NCBI RefSeq assembly: GCF_910592395.1
Contig: NC_088309.1
Coordinates: forward strand, 1,118,501 to 1,182,500
Length of the DNA stretch: 64,000 bases
Reading direction: 5' to 3'
DNA from: Lineus longissimus
Taxonomy: Eukaryota; Nemertea; Pilidiophora; Heteronemertea; Lineidae
The position numbers and the translations under genes were made by a program. The notes under the pieces were generated by a model. The model saw nothing but the letters and a program-made list of their open reading frames with translations. It did no database searches and was not told the DNA's origin. Shown one piece after another: positions 39,235 through 49,280 of the stretch. Position 1 is the stretch's first letter, and every line of letters starts with the position of its first letter.

Positions 39235-39242
39235 TATATATA
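39235..39242 (-). promoter_or_regulatory. TATA-like element of the divergent FoxQ2-like gene
   Basis: TATATATA reads on the minus strand about 115 bases before the ATG, a reasonable core promoter distance for a short 5' UTR. No other core element was recognised. Confidence 0.45.
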
Positions 39243-42200
39243 CAGATACTAACCTTACCGGACAAAACCTCGTCCCAAATCTCAACACCGAATAAAGTAC
39301 ACCTCCATCATTGTGATAATAACGTGCTAATTTGCATCAAACAGACGGGCCGAGGTTGTCTAGCATTGGTCGCCAGCGACTCCGCCTTGTTGATCGCAGG
39401 ACAAACGAGCAGAAACCGAAATGATTGCCAAAGAATGCTTCTCGCAGTTGGAAGTGAATAGGACCTTTGATGCACCAATTAATTATGTCGGAGTGCCTCG
39501 TTGGCCCTGAATGGAGGGAACAGTCAGTTTGTTACAGGTTCCTAATTGGCGACGAAATGACGAGTTGCTGTCGGAAGAACTTTGAGTCGGTGCAACAAAA
39601 ACCGCTTAAGAATGCACGTCGTTTTATTTGATATCAATTTCATCTGTTCTGATTTTTGAAACAATGTTTCTTCTTCAACTAATTGCTGGCTGAGCACATT
39701 CTTTCTGCCTCTGAGGTTAAAATTGATAGATTGCTCTGATATGGTTAATCTGTTCCGCCCCTATTTCTCACCGGAAGATGACAGTTTCCCGGCCTTTTCC
39801 GGTCTTGGCGACGGGAGAGGAGCCTTGTTTCTAGGCGCCGGCAAGGTGATCACCGTCTTTGAGATGTCAAATGATGAGTTGTGGGATGAGACAGTCATGT
39901 CTGACGATTGTTTAAAGAATTTCAACATGTTTTTCACACAATATAGAGTAGACACAACCGAAAAGGCAGGATGAGACAATGATAATGATGTGATCACCAT
40001 TTTCTAATTCTGCCCGATTTAGTTTATGTTTCCTTCATCTTGGACACAGCATTACTGTAATATTCACTTCGCATTCAAAATTTTGTCCAAACTCAACTCG
40101 ATAAGGTTTTCGAGAACTTTGCTGTGGTGATGGGTATTTATTGATTCGTTCTTCTCCACATGTACGTTTTTCACTGATCATATTTTGGTAGTGAGCATTA
40201 ATTTGAGGATCAAAAGAACTTTTTTGCTTCTTCTATGTAGTCGAACTCAACAGTATATTCTCGTACAGTATCATCACAATCAATAATGACGTACGTGTAT
40301 CTTCAAGCTGGTTTGTGGAGACTGGGAATAAAAAAATCTATATGTTTTTACTACCACATTGTAAACGGGCGCACGTGTTTTTTTACTAGTAAACTTTTGG
40401 TTCAATGATTCGTGCCAAGTTACAGAGTTCAGACACGTTGTTCCTAGGTCGAGGCCGGTCCCGTCGTTGGCGCCCGGAGACAGAGCCAGGTGTCATCACA
40501 ACCGGAAGGAAGCAGAAACTGTCATAAACTGGATGATCAGTTAATTTTGACCGTTTCCCTCGCGATGGATAAGTGTGATTTGAAAAATCAAGGGAGGAAT
40601 ATCTCGAGAGAGTATGGCTGATTATGCCGGCATGGGCGGCGATTTTGTTCCCAATCGACGGCACAACGCTTTGAATGAAATATCATGTGCGGCAGATGCA
40701 AATGAATTTACAGCCGCCAAAGTTCATTGTTGAGAGTCATATTTAGATGGCCTCAAGTTTTCACTACTTCCAATTTTCATAACAGCCTGGACGATGGTAT
40801 GGTCACTCAATCTTTTCGATTTTATAGAGTGCAGGTAAAACGCGTGCCAGCGCCAGCACGATATTGTTGGCCGAATACAATGGTCAAATCGTTCTCGCAA
40901 ATTTCGCCAAATAACAGTACAAGGATTATTAGTCAAACATTCTGGGGATGTATTTTATGTAGAAAAGGCATGATCACAACCATGTCGTAAACTTACCAGG
41001 CGAGAATGGAAGTGTAACAAACATGGCCGCCAATCGCAGACGAACAATGATTTTCCAATGTTTTGTTTGATTTCTAATAAATAAACTAACAAGGCACTCT
41101 CGATGTCAACCAGTGCAAATCATTTCACCTCTTGGTTCAATGCAGGGAGAAAATTCGAGAACACCTTGGGTCATCGTAATAAGTCGATATTTTCAGTCCT
41201 GAAGAACAGTAAAACCTCAGTGCCAGATGACCTGAGGACCAGTTGACCGGATGACCTGAGGACCAGATGACCTGAGGACCAGTTGACCGGATGACCAGTT
41301 GGCCCAAAGGCCAGTTGACCTGAGGACCGGTTGACATGGGGTCCATTGATGACCTGACGAACAAGTCGGAGTAGTTGACCTGAAGACGAGTTGACCTAAG
41401 GACCAGCTGACATCGGAACCAATCGACGTGAGGACGAGCTGACTTGCTGACTTCTCTCGTTTTTCACCTCTCCGTTATAGTTATCAAGAATCAGGCAAGA
41501 GCTCATATTATTTTGCTGTGACCGAGTGTACAACGCACCGGACACACCACAGACGAAGTTCCTCCAATTTCACAGGAGTCGGTTCGATCTTATATTATTG
41601 CAACATGTTTAAGGGGTAAAATGGATACCCTCATACCGTTTAAGTCTCAAACGACATTACTGCTAATTACTTCCGTTTAGTTTGCATTCAAACACAAATG
41701 AACAATGACAATACGATATACGACAAAACCAAACCAACGATCTATCAGTCACGTGCTCTTAGATTGTTCGATGCGCGTGATAATGGTATTTGGCAGAACC
41801 TCCATAACGATGTTAGGGTCAATGAGTACAACCCAAGATTACAAAAATGGTGTGGAAAATCGTCCATTTTGCGGTCAGTGATTAACATTTGACCAGAGAG
41901 GAATTTCGCCATCTCTGGGTCGACCAGTGCGTGTTTGAGTTGGTTCGGTGTTTGTAACATCAAACAAGGAAACAGTTTAGTTCGTCCAGTGCTGTGTTGT
42001 CTCGGTGCATGGTGGAGGGAACGAGGCGCCGAGAATGGTTAGTCAGTCCCAACTTAGATATCGCGCATTTGAGATATCGCCAGGAGGGAGTTTTAGCGAT
42101 GCCCGCATTCATCATCCTAAACGTCATTCTCCTATTAGGATGGTCGAGGTCGATACCACAGCATTCGCAGTGTCATCTCAGAGTGATGAGTGATCTTAGA

Positions 42201-42494
42201 ACAGATCTCAGGCTATCATTCATGATTAGAACTGTCTCTACACTATTCCGAAGATGCCCCAGTGTGGCGCTTGCGGTGTTTGTCTCAAGTTAAATTTTGG
42301 GTCTAACCCGCTTGATCGCAGCTCGGCGCAAACAGCTCATGGATCGTGATTGTCTTATTTTGACATTCAGTCATAAACAACCAAGTAGTAAAAGATCAAT
42401 TAGTGTATTGTTCTATACTTTATTACACCTCGATTTCTCCACCCTTTTTCCTTGGAAACAATGCAGACAAACACTGCGTAACCATGGGACTTCG
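39243..42494. other. Intergenic region left of the inverted FoxQ2 pair
   Basis: No gene was recognised. An 83-codon open frame at 39723-39974 lacks an ATG start and resembles nothing known. A minisatellite occupies about 41218-41445. The remainder looks unique and AT-rich. Confidence 0.35.
41218..41445. repeat. Degenerate minisatellite of GACCTGAGGACCAGTTGACC units
   Basis: Short units GATGACCTGAGGACC and AGTTGACCGG alternate about twelve times, becoming more diverged to the right (GAGGACGAGCTGACTTGCTG at the end). No open frame relationship is apparent. Confidence 0.75.
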
Positions 42495-43144
42495 ATTTCT
42501 GACGCGCATCACCCCAGTCAATCACCCAAGCCAATCAATATAGGCCTATTGATTCTCAAAGCAAAATCATCCATCCAGTAGTCGTTTCATTAAAATGTAA
42601 ATGGAGGAACATTGCCTACGAACTATAAAAAAAATATGTCGATAAAAATGTTTCCGAACGATCTCTACATACTTTGAAAAAACCTTGACTATATTGGCCC
42701 CGGATATTGGCCCGGGTGTCTTTGAACGGGTACGCGTCAGAAATTAAAGCAGTGCCTATGGGTTCAACAAAAAGAAGAGAAAAAAACATGTATATCGCAA
42801 ACAAGATACAAGCACTCGTGCTTTGAGAAACCTGGGTTGGCGAGGGTATCCCTTTTTCGGTTGATGATGCACGTCAGAAACTACAGAGCAATAGCAAATG
42901 GCTTCAAAGGCTTCATCGTTACATCTACAACGTTTCCTTTGGTGCCCACAAAGGCTCGTCAAATAACATCTAGGAAAATTAGATAATGACGATTGTGATT
43001 ATTGAATTTGAAAATAAAAAGTTTTTGAAAAGTGACAAGGACATATTTGATGGGGTGCATATCTGACGGGCAAGTTTCTCCCCTGCGTTGAGAAACATTG
43101 GTTGGCTTGGGCGACCGACCGAAAGTGAAGCGCGTCAGAAATTA
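42495..43144. promoter_or_regulatory. Cluster of four bipartite elements upstream of the plus-strand FoxQ2 gene
   Basis: Copies at 42495-42541 (plus), 42704-42747 (minus), 42824-42881 (minus) and 43088-43144 (minus) share TTTCTGACGCGCATCACC-like sequence. Downstream is a second half resembling CACCCAAGCCAATCAATAT, 10-20 bases away. The same arrangement recurs at 47587-47640 beside the other FoxQ2 copy. The spacing varies while both halves persist, which favours a regulatory module over a decayed transposon, but neither is proven. The half CCAATCAAT resembles CCAAT and homeodomain sites. Confidence 0.55.
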
Positions 43145-43395
43145 TGGTGTCCCGTGGTCATGCATTGTTTATAAACATTGACCCACAAATAAATTGGGAG
43201 GGAAAGTGGGGTGCGATAAAGTATAAAACAAAGGGCCAATTAATCAATGCGCTATGGGATGTTTATGGTTGAATGCCAAAATATTGTAAGCGGATTCCAG
43301 CGCTGTTTGCTTTGAGTTGCGATCGAATTGCGACAAACACGGAACCCGCCGTTGTGTGGTCAAAACCAGTGACGATGGGCGCGTAATCACCAGAA

Positions 43396-43403
43396 TATAA
43401 AAG
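43396..43403 (+). promoter_or_regulatory. foxQ2: TATA box of the plus-strand FoxQ2 gene
   Basis: TATAAAAG lies 99 bases before the ATG in a stretch with no other start codon in frame. Transcription would begin near 43427-43435 (ATATCAATTCAG). An intact core promoter argues that this copy is the ancestral or at least an active one. Confidence 0.65.
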
Positions 43404-43501
43404 CTTTACCCGAGAAATCGAAATCATATCAATTCAGTTTACTTAGAGACAACAGCTAAACGATTATCTAATTTTCAACTTGTCGGAAAGATTTCTACAT
43501 C

Positions 43502-44377
43502 ATGCATCCTTTCAGCATTGAGTACCTAACTTCTCCTGCGGCCGGGAAAAAGATACAGCGATCATCATCACCAGCCTCTGTTGACAGCGACACTCCCAGG
43601 ACACCGTCTCCATCCAGTAGCGTCTCCTCATCAAACAAGTCTCCATCCTCCTCGCCTTACGGACACGTCGTCGACTCCTCGGTTGCAGAGGCCCTGATTT
43701 TGTTAGAGAGACACGCAGCATCCACCAGAAGCACGAAGGAGAAGACGGAAAAGCCACCGCATTCCTATATTGCCATGATCTCCATGGCCATACTCCACGC
43801 ACAAGACAAGAAGATGCTCCTCTCCGATATTTACCAATATATCATGGATAATTTCCCTTACTACAACAATCAGGACAAGGCATGGAGAAACAGCGTCCGG
43901 CACAATCTCTCCCTAAACGAGTGTTTCATCAAATGCGGCAGAGCTGACAACGGCAAAGGCAACTTTTGGGCCATCCACCCTGCATGCGTCGAGGACTTCT
44001 CCCGCGGCGACTTCAGGCGCAGACAAGCAAGGCGACGGGCTAGACGGAGCAACCATCGGGACATCGACATCGGCCAGTTTTCGGGGATGCCTGGTAACTT
44101 CAAATACAACCTCGGCTACATGCCCATGAACTGTCCTCCAGCTTTCGCCGGATACCATCCGTACTCTACTCCGATTTACGCCCAGCATCAGTACCCCATG
44201 GCATCACAGATGACATCAACACCGACGGGTTACGCGGGTGGATATACGCAAGGTATGATGTCTTCACCAGCAGGACTACCATCGCCGATGTCTTTCGGAA
44301 CAGGAGGGAATACGGCAGCGTCAGCGATGTCTTTCGTTTCAAATGGACCGGGGAATACCTCACTACCAGCGTGGTAA
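43502..44377 (+). CDS. foxQ2: FoxQ2 forkhead transcription factor, plus-strand copy
   Basis: A 291-residue intronless frame. An N-terminal EH1-like repressor motif (FSIEYLTSP, residues 4-12) is followed by a Ser/Pro-rich stretch and a forkhead domain at about residues 80-180: EKPPHSYIAMISMAI, WRNSVRHNLSLNECFIKCGR, GNFWAIHP and the basic wing GDFRRRQARRRARR. EH1 recruits Groucho/TLE corepressors, and FoxQ2 acts in the nucleus in apical/anterior ectoderm of many invertebrate larvae. The start is the only ATG fitting the EH1 motif, 99 bases after a TATA box. The gene is nearly identical to the inverted copy at 46381-47256 except for residues about 275-285 (SAMSFVSNGPGN here). Confidence 0.92.
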   Translation: MHPFSIEYLTSPAAGKKIQRSSSPASVDSDTPRTPSPSSSVSSSNKSPSSSPYGHVVDSSVAEALILLERHAASTRSTKEKTEKPPHSYIAMISMAILHAQDKKMLLSDIYQYIMDNFPYYNNQDKAWRNSVRHNLSLNECFIKCGRADNGKGNFWAIHPACVEDFSRGDFRRRQARRRARRSNHRDIDIGQFSGMPGNFKYNLGYMPMNCPPAFAGYHPYSTPIYAQHQYPMASQMTSTPTGYAGGYTQGMMSSPAGLPSPMSFGTGGNTAASAMSFVSNGPGNTSLPAW

Positions 44378-44927
44378 GAATAACGAACCCTCGATTAATG
44401 AAAGACTTCTCTTGAACTTTGAACTTACCCATTATTTATTTTGACTCTAATCTTGAATGGGCGTCTAAAATGGCATTATCAGCAGATATGTCGTGAAGAT
44501 TGGTTGAAGACAGATCTAGTCCATGACGTTGTTGCATTATTTGCGGGATATTTTGCGGGTGAAATAGGGTTTTTGTCAATTCGGTTTCAAGCACTGGGAA
44601 CAACTCAAATACAATTCATCTTTGTCGACCGTGTGCGCTAATGCAACATAGTTTTCATTCGATTGATCGCCAGTAGTTTGCTGATGGCATCATTTTGTTG
44701 CCTTGTGGAAGTCATCAGAAAGTGCTATTTATGTTATTGTTATACATGTATGTGGAGTGCAATGACCATGAGTTTAAACTCTGGGATGGGTGCGCATGCG
44801 CAATAGTGTGGCGGGCGTCACAATGTCGTCAACAGCGTTCCATGCAATTCGATAGTCTAAATTTTGTAAATATTGTATAAATAATGCCTGTATATTCAGT
44901 TGTTCATGTATATATCTCATCTTTATC

Positions 44928-44933
44928 AATAAA
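44928..44933 (+). terminator. Polyadenylation signal of the plus-strand FoxQ2 gene
   Basis: AATAAA about 550 bases after the stop codon, in an AT-rich stretch followed by a TGTGTT downstream element (44959-44964). No earlier canonical signal was noticed. Confidence 0.5.
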
Positions 44934-46380
44934 ATTGATGTCATAATGAATATATCTCTTGTGTGTTCGGTATCTTCACTGTTTACTTCTGATTACCACC
45001 CGGCCCAGCGCGAAGTAGACTCCCGGGGCAGTACATTGCGTCATCCTAATTGGATATGTGAGGTGAGAGATGAGACCGAGGCCACTGTGTCCGGAGTGAA
45101 GCACGAAGAAGTGTAGGTAGTGCACTTTTTCCCGCCAGTCTAGATATATTGGCTGTTACAATGATATTCTCTACTCCCTTCTCCTTAGATAATAGGCACA
45201 GATGAGCCGGCTTTGAGCCCAACACAAACAGGTGTTAACAAATGCACGTGTAAAAACACAGACATGACCTGTCAGCCGGTATTTTCAAACGAGGGTGATT
45301 GAACATGAAAACAAGACAAAACATAACATAAAATTTGCATCAATCGATATTAGACAATATTATGCTACCAGAGCCTGGTCTTATGATGTCCTTTTGGAAG
45401 AAACAACAATATTTGAGTGTGGAATCTTTACTGATATAATGGATGGACAGACAGCTTACCTCAAGTTATAGTGTTGTGACTTCAACGGTCAGTGAGTCAT
45501 CTATGGACAGAAGTTTGAACTAAACGAAAACTTGTCTCCAGACCCTTTGTCTCCGGAAGACAGCACTGAAAGACAGGTTATTTCGTCCATGAAGTAACAC
45601 CCTGTTCACCCTGAATAAGCAACATCAGTGCTAAAGGTTCTGGGTTATTAGTTTGTGCCGAGTCATCCTCGCTTGTCATGAATGAGCCATATCATGGCCT
45701 GGGTATTTGTGAAAAGACCGATAATACCAGTTGACATGACAGTTTTCCATAAAGAGACACGAGAGCCATCAAGGGAGAGAACTTGAAACTAAACGAAAAC
45801 TTGTCTCCTGACGACGGAGCAATCAGTAATGGAGGACATCAGGCGACATCACTGGAAGTTACTAGATTGCCCTCTTCTCAATCCTCCGCGTGTGCTGCTT
45901 ATGGACGGTGACGTATGTACAGTTAGCTATCAACCTGACATGACTGGTGCATCGATGAAAGGAGTTGCACAAGTATCTGGTCCATGCTAATAAAAAGACA
46001 ACACATGGATTCATTGTAAACAAGGCATCCCGTTTTATTTTTGGTAAAACAAGTTGCTGGCATAAGCACGAGCACGATTATACTTGATTAGAATTACATA
46101 AGGTTAATTGCGTTTAATATAAACGTATACAAATATAGAGCACAACCTAATTCATAGGCCTACAAACTGTGACATGTACACTTGGTCAATACGACGTGTG
46201 TACGAGAAGAGACAAATATAATGAAAGCACAAGATTTACATGCCATTGTCACTTTGAACAGCATTTTGCATGAGAACATTATTTTGAGAAATACAACAGA
46301 AGATTTCCATCGCTATGGGTTCTGATGATAGCACAATTTCATACTACATTTTAAAAGGACATAATTATTGTCGTAAGGAA
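44934..46380. other. Spacer between the two inverted FoxQ2 genes (convergent 3' sides)
   Basis: No gene was recognised. The word CTAAACGAAAACTTGTCTCC occurs twice in the same orientation (within 45514-45539 and 45783-45808), each followed by a GACG/GACC-rich stretch. The spacer arms are not complementary to each other, so the coding duplication does not extend into it. Confidence 0.4.
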
Positions 46381-47256
46381 TTACCACGCCGGTAATGACG
46401 TATGCATCAATCCAGTCTGAGCGAAAGACATTGGACACGCTGCCGTATTCCCTCCTGTTCCGAAAAACATCGGCGATGGTAGTCCTGCTGGTGAAGACAT
46501 CATACCTTGCGTATATCCACCCGCGTAACCCGTCGGTGTTGATGTCATCTGTGATGTCATGGGGTACTGATGCTGGGCGTAAATCGGAGTAGAGTACGGA
46601 TGGTATCCTGCGAAAGCTGGAGGACAGTTCATGGGCATGTAGCCGAGGTTGTACTTGAAGTTACCAGACATCCCCGAAAACTGTCCGATGTCGATGTCCC
46701 GATGGTTGCTCCGTCTAGCCCGTCGCCTTGCTTGTCTGCGCCTGAAGTCGCCACGGGAGAAGTCCTCGACGCATGCAGGGTGGATGGCCCAAAAGTTGCC
46801 TTTGCCGTTGTCAGCTCTGCCGCATTTGATGAAACACTCGTTTAGGGAGAGATTGTGCCGGACGCTGTTTCTCCATGCCTTGTCCTGATTGTTGTAGTAA
46901 GGGAAATTATCCATGATATATTGGTAAATATCGGAGAGGAGCATCTTCTTGTCCTGTGCGTGGAGTATGGCCATGGAGATCATGGCAATATAGGAATGCG
47001 GTGGCTTTTCCGTCTTCTCCTTCGTGCTTCTGGTGGATGCTGCGTGTCTCTCTAACAAAATCAGGGCCTCTGCAACCGAGGAGTCGACGACGTGTCCATA
47101 AGGCGAGGAGGATGGAGACTTGGTTGATGAGGAGACGCTACTGGATGGAGATGGTGTCCTGGGAGTGTCGCTGTCAACAGAGGCTGGTGATGATGATCGA
47201 TGTATCTTTTTCCCAGCCGCAGGAGAAGTTAGGTACTCAATGCTGAAAGGATGCAT
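46381..47256 (-). CDS. foxQ2: FoxQ2 forkhead transcription factor, inverted minus-strand copy
   Basis: ATG at 47254-47256, 291 residues, same length as the plus-strand copy. The longer frame upstream has no ATG and is not used here. EH1-like FSIEYLTSP, forkhead domain and basic wing are unchanged. Over the first 265 residues I count five replacements (Q/H, N/T, P/S, A/T, S/F) and few silent changes. A short C-terminal block differs (CPMSFAQTGLMH), and TSLPAW and the stop match again. Identity starts only three bases before the ATG and ends at the stop. No strong TATA box is visible upstream. It may be a converted paralogue with its own regulation, or a retrocopy that acquired a promoter. Confidence 0.9.
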   Translation of the reverse strand: MHPFSIEYLTSPAAGKKIHRSSSPASVDSDTPRTPSPSSSVSSSTKSPSSSPYGHVVDSSVAEALILLERHAASTRSTKEKTEKPPHSYIAMISMAILHAQDKKMLLSDIYQYIMDNFPYYNNQDKAWRNSVRHNLSLNECFIKCGRADNGKGNFWAIHPACVEDFSRGDFRRRQARRRARRSNHRDIDIGQFSGMSGNFKYNLGYMPMNCPPAFAGYHPYSTPIYAQHQYPMTSQMTSTPTGYAGGYTQGMMSSPAGLPSPMFFGTGGNTAACPMSFAQTGLMHTSLPAW

Positions 47257-47586
47257 GATCAATAGTGTCTTGGAGAAGTAAAGTCGGCTGATGTTGGCTA
47301 TATGGTCAGTGCCTGAGGTTATGAGTTTCGATAGATTTTTCCTAGTTATTATACAACTAGCCAACGACTCCACGCTATCACGCCATGATAGTCACACAAG
47401 GTGGTCAGGTTTGTTTATTCCAACAAGATCGCAACTCAGCACAAACACAAAGATATCGCAATTGCAGAACAAAGCGAATGTCAACTCGTTTATTAATCTG
47501 TATTATTGTTCCTAATTCATTTTTTGGCCATGGATCGATGATTTTAACCAAGACAACGGCTTAAAATTTTAATTGCGGGCCATCAC

Positions 47587-47763
47587 TTTAATTTCTGACG
47601 CGCATCACCTTCAGGAAGACACCCAAGCTAATCAATATAATGTTGCGCGAAGCCAGATAAAAACTTCCCTTTCACATTACGTAATCAAATAATATAGAAA
47701 TACGGGATCAATTAAAATGCGTGTTTGAGATAACGAGACACTATAATTTCTGACGTGCATCAC
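47587..47763 (+). promoter_or_regulatory. Shared bipartite elements upstream of the minus-strand FoxQ2 gene
   Basis: One full copy at 47587-47640 (TTTAATTTCTGACGCGCATCACC, then ACACCCAAGCTAATCAATATAA) and one half copy at 47745-47763 (AATTTCTGACGTGCATCAC), about 335 and 490 bases upstream of the start codon. They match the four copies 5' of the other FoxQ2 gene. A further half copy, GCGTCAGAAA, overlaps the candidate ARNT first exon at 48094-48103. Confidence 0.55.
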
Positions 47764-48102
47764 TGTTTGTTGGGCAGATCTGTTTTCCAACGCAAACACG
47801 TCCACACAGACCTCATTCTGCGTTTGCGTCGACTTGCGATGTCACTTGGTAAATGAAGATGACCCTGATGGGATCCCCATCCCGCATGCGTCCTTGTCCA
47901 GACGGTGTAAATTGTCTTTGGTACGTTCAACGGCTACGACGGTACATGTAACGACGACCACAACAGCATTATTTACAATTTCAATGCAGGCATTTCGGTC
48001 TGTAATTAATCCCTTTATCCCATGAAATCTGACAACATTATTACGTATTAAAGGTCCAAGAACCAAGAAACAATTCATAACTCTGAATAGGTTGCGTCAG
48101 AA

Positions 48103-48142
48103 ATGGCAACAGCCGTCTCGATAAGCCCTGGAACGTCATCGG
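48103..48142 (+). CDS. ARNT: Candidate alternative first coding exon of ARNT
   Basis: ATG in a good context (GAAATGG) opens MATAVSISPGTSSG and is cut by the donor CGG|gtgagtg in phase 1. This is the phase needed to splice directly to the ARNT exon at 54196 (giving [12 protein letters not shown]). Vertebrate ARNT and ARNT2 also start MA(A/T)... with Ser/Pro/Thr-rich ends. It cannot splice in frame to the exon at 52555 through any acceptor I found, so it would be an alternative promoter. It may instead belong to an unrelated gene or be chance. Confidence 0.4.
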
Positions 48143-48372
48143 GTGAGTGCACAAAAATCCTCGTTTTATTTGTTCATTCAACTTGCAACAATGCATCTGT
48201 TATCTGTAGTGCAAGGCTATTAATTCATATTAACATATATAACAAAGACAAGGCAGAGCCTAAACAAAACAATTACATACACACACTCCACTCTCCAGTC
48301 CAAATGAGAAGGCATGGCAGCCTGATCCTGGTCATAAGTCTATCTCACTGTGGTGACCTGGGCCAGGGATGC

Positions 48373-48392
48373 GGGGGGGGGGGGGGGGGGGG
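48373..48392 (+). repeat. 20-base G homopolymer
   Basis: An uninterrupted run of twenty G, followed by GGGAGGGGG a little downstream. It is prone to length error in assembly and could form G-quadruplex. Confidence 0.85.
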
Positions 48393-49194
48393 CAGGTAGG
48401 CAGGGAGGGGGTCTCAGTGGCCCATCGGCATGCTCATACTCCATCTTTAGTAAAAGCCCAATACAGCAGGTATTGGTCATTTGAAATCCAACCACCCTAC
48501 ATGTAGGCCCTCATCACATGGCCCGTATCATCAAATCTCGTCCACCATTGTGGCAGGGTTATTTCAAATTCCTAATCCTACCTCTTATGGTCTTCAAACC
48601 TTTGACACCTCTGGCACTGGCAGGGGTCCTTTCAGTCTAGCCCAAGTCCACCTCCTTTAGTTGTAGATCACAACTTTACACGGATGTACCTCGAAGGGAT
48701 GTAAGGTTGAAAATAGGGGGCTTTCTGGGGCCTTTGCGAGGCCAGCCGATGTGACCAAAAACAATCCCTTTCCAGCAATTTTTGTTTCGTTGATGTGCTA
48801 CCCACTTCATGGCAAGTGAGGCTGTGGCACTTGGTTCTAAGCATTGTCAAGTGAAACAAAGGGTGACTGGTCAGGACCCAAACATTGTCAAACTTGTCTG
48901 TAAAGGTCGAGACTTGTGGATCTGGAGTATAATCCCCGGGTCATTGGCCAATTATTATCATATTTCACAAATTTGCAGCAAAGAGTACAGCATTAGCCTA
49001 TGGTGGATCACGTATCGTCCCGTTAACTGTAATCCCCCCTATAAGCACCCTGCTTGCCTACATAGCAACATGTTCTTGTGGAAGCTGGAAGTATTTCAAA
49101 ACTGTTATTCTTTCTTCAGAAAGGCCAAAATTGGCACATTTTCAGAATCTTAAATACTGTTAGGGATTCAAATGGTACAGACTACAGTGTATCT

Positions 49195-49280
49195 GAGTGA
49201 CCATGGTATCATATATCCTGAATAAGTGACCATGGTATCATATCCTGAATAAGTGACCATGGTATCATATATCCTGAAGA
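49195..49280. repeat. Short tandem repeat, three copies of about 28 bp
   Basis: AGTGACCATGGTATCATATA followed by TCCTGAATA repeats three times with a 2-base deletion (ATATATCC to ATATCC) in the middle copy. Confidence 0.75.

Noticed and set aside
39723-39974. 83-codon open frame between the forkhead genes.
   Set aside because: It begins at TTG, lacks similarity to anything recognised, and has no promoter or polyadenylation signal nearby.
41218-41445. Considered whether the GACC-rich repeat is a CRISPR-like array.
   Set aside because: Units are degenerate, directly adjacent, without unique spacers, and the genome is animal; it is a minisatellite.
43703-44188. Minus-strand frames inside the plus-strand FoxQ2 gene and the matching plus-strand frames inside the other copy.
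   Set aside because: Antisense shadows of the conserved forkhead domain; they appear in both copies only because the copies are nearly identical.
46381-47373. 330-residue version of the minus-strand FoxQ2 gene.
   Set aside because: The extra 39 residues start at GTG, not ATG, and have no counterpart in the other copy, whose ATG aligns with 47254-47256.
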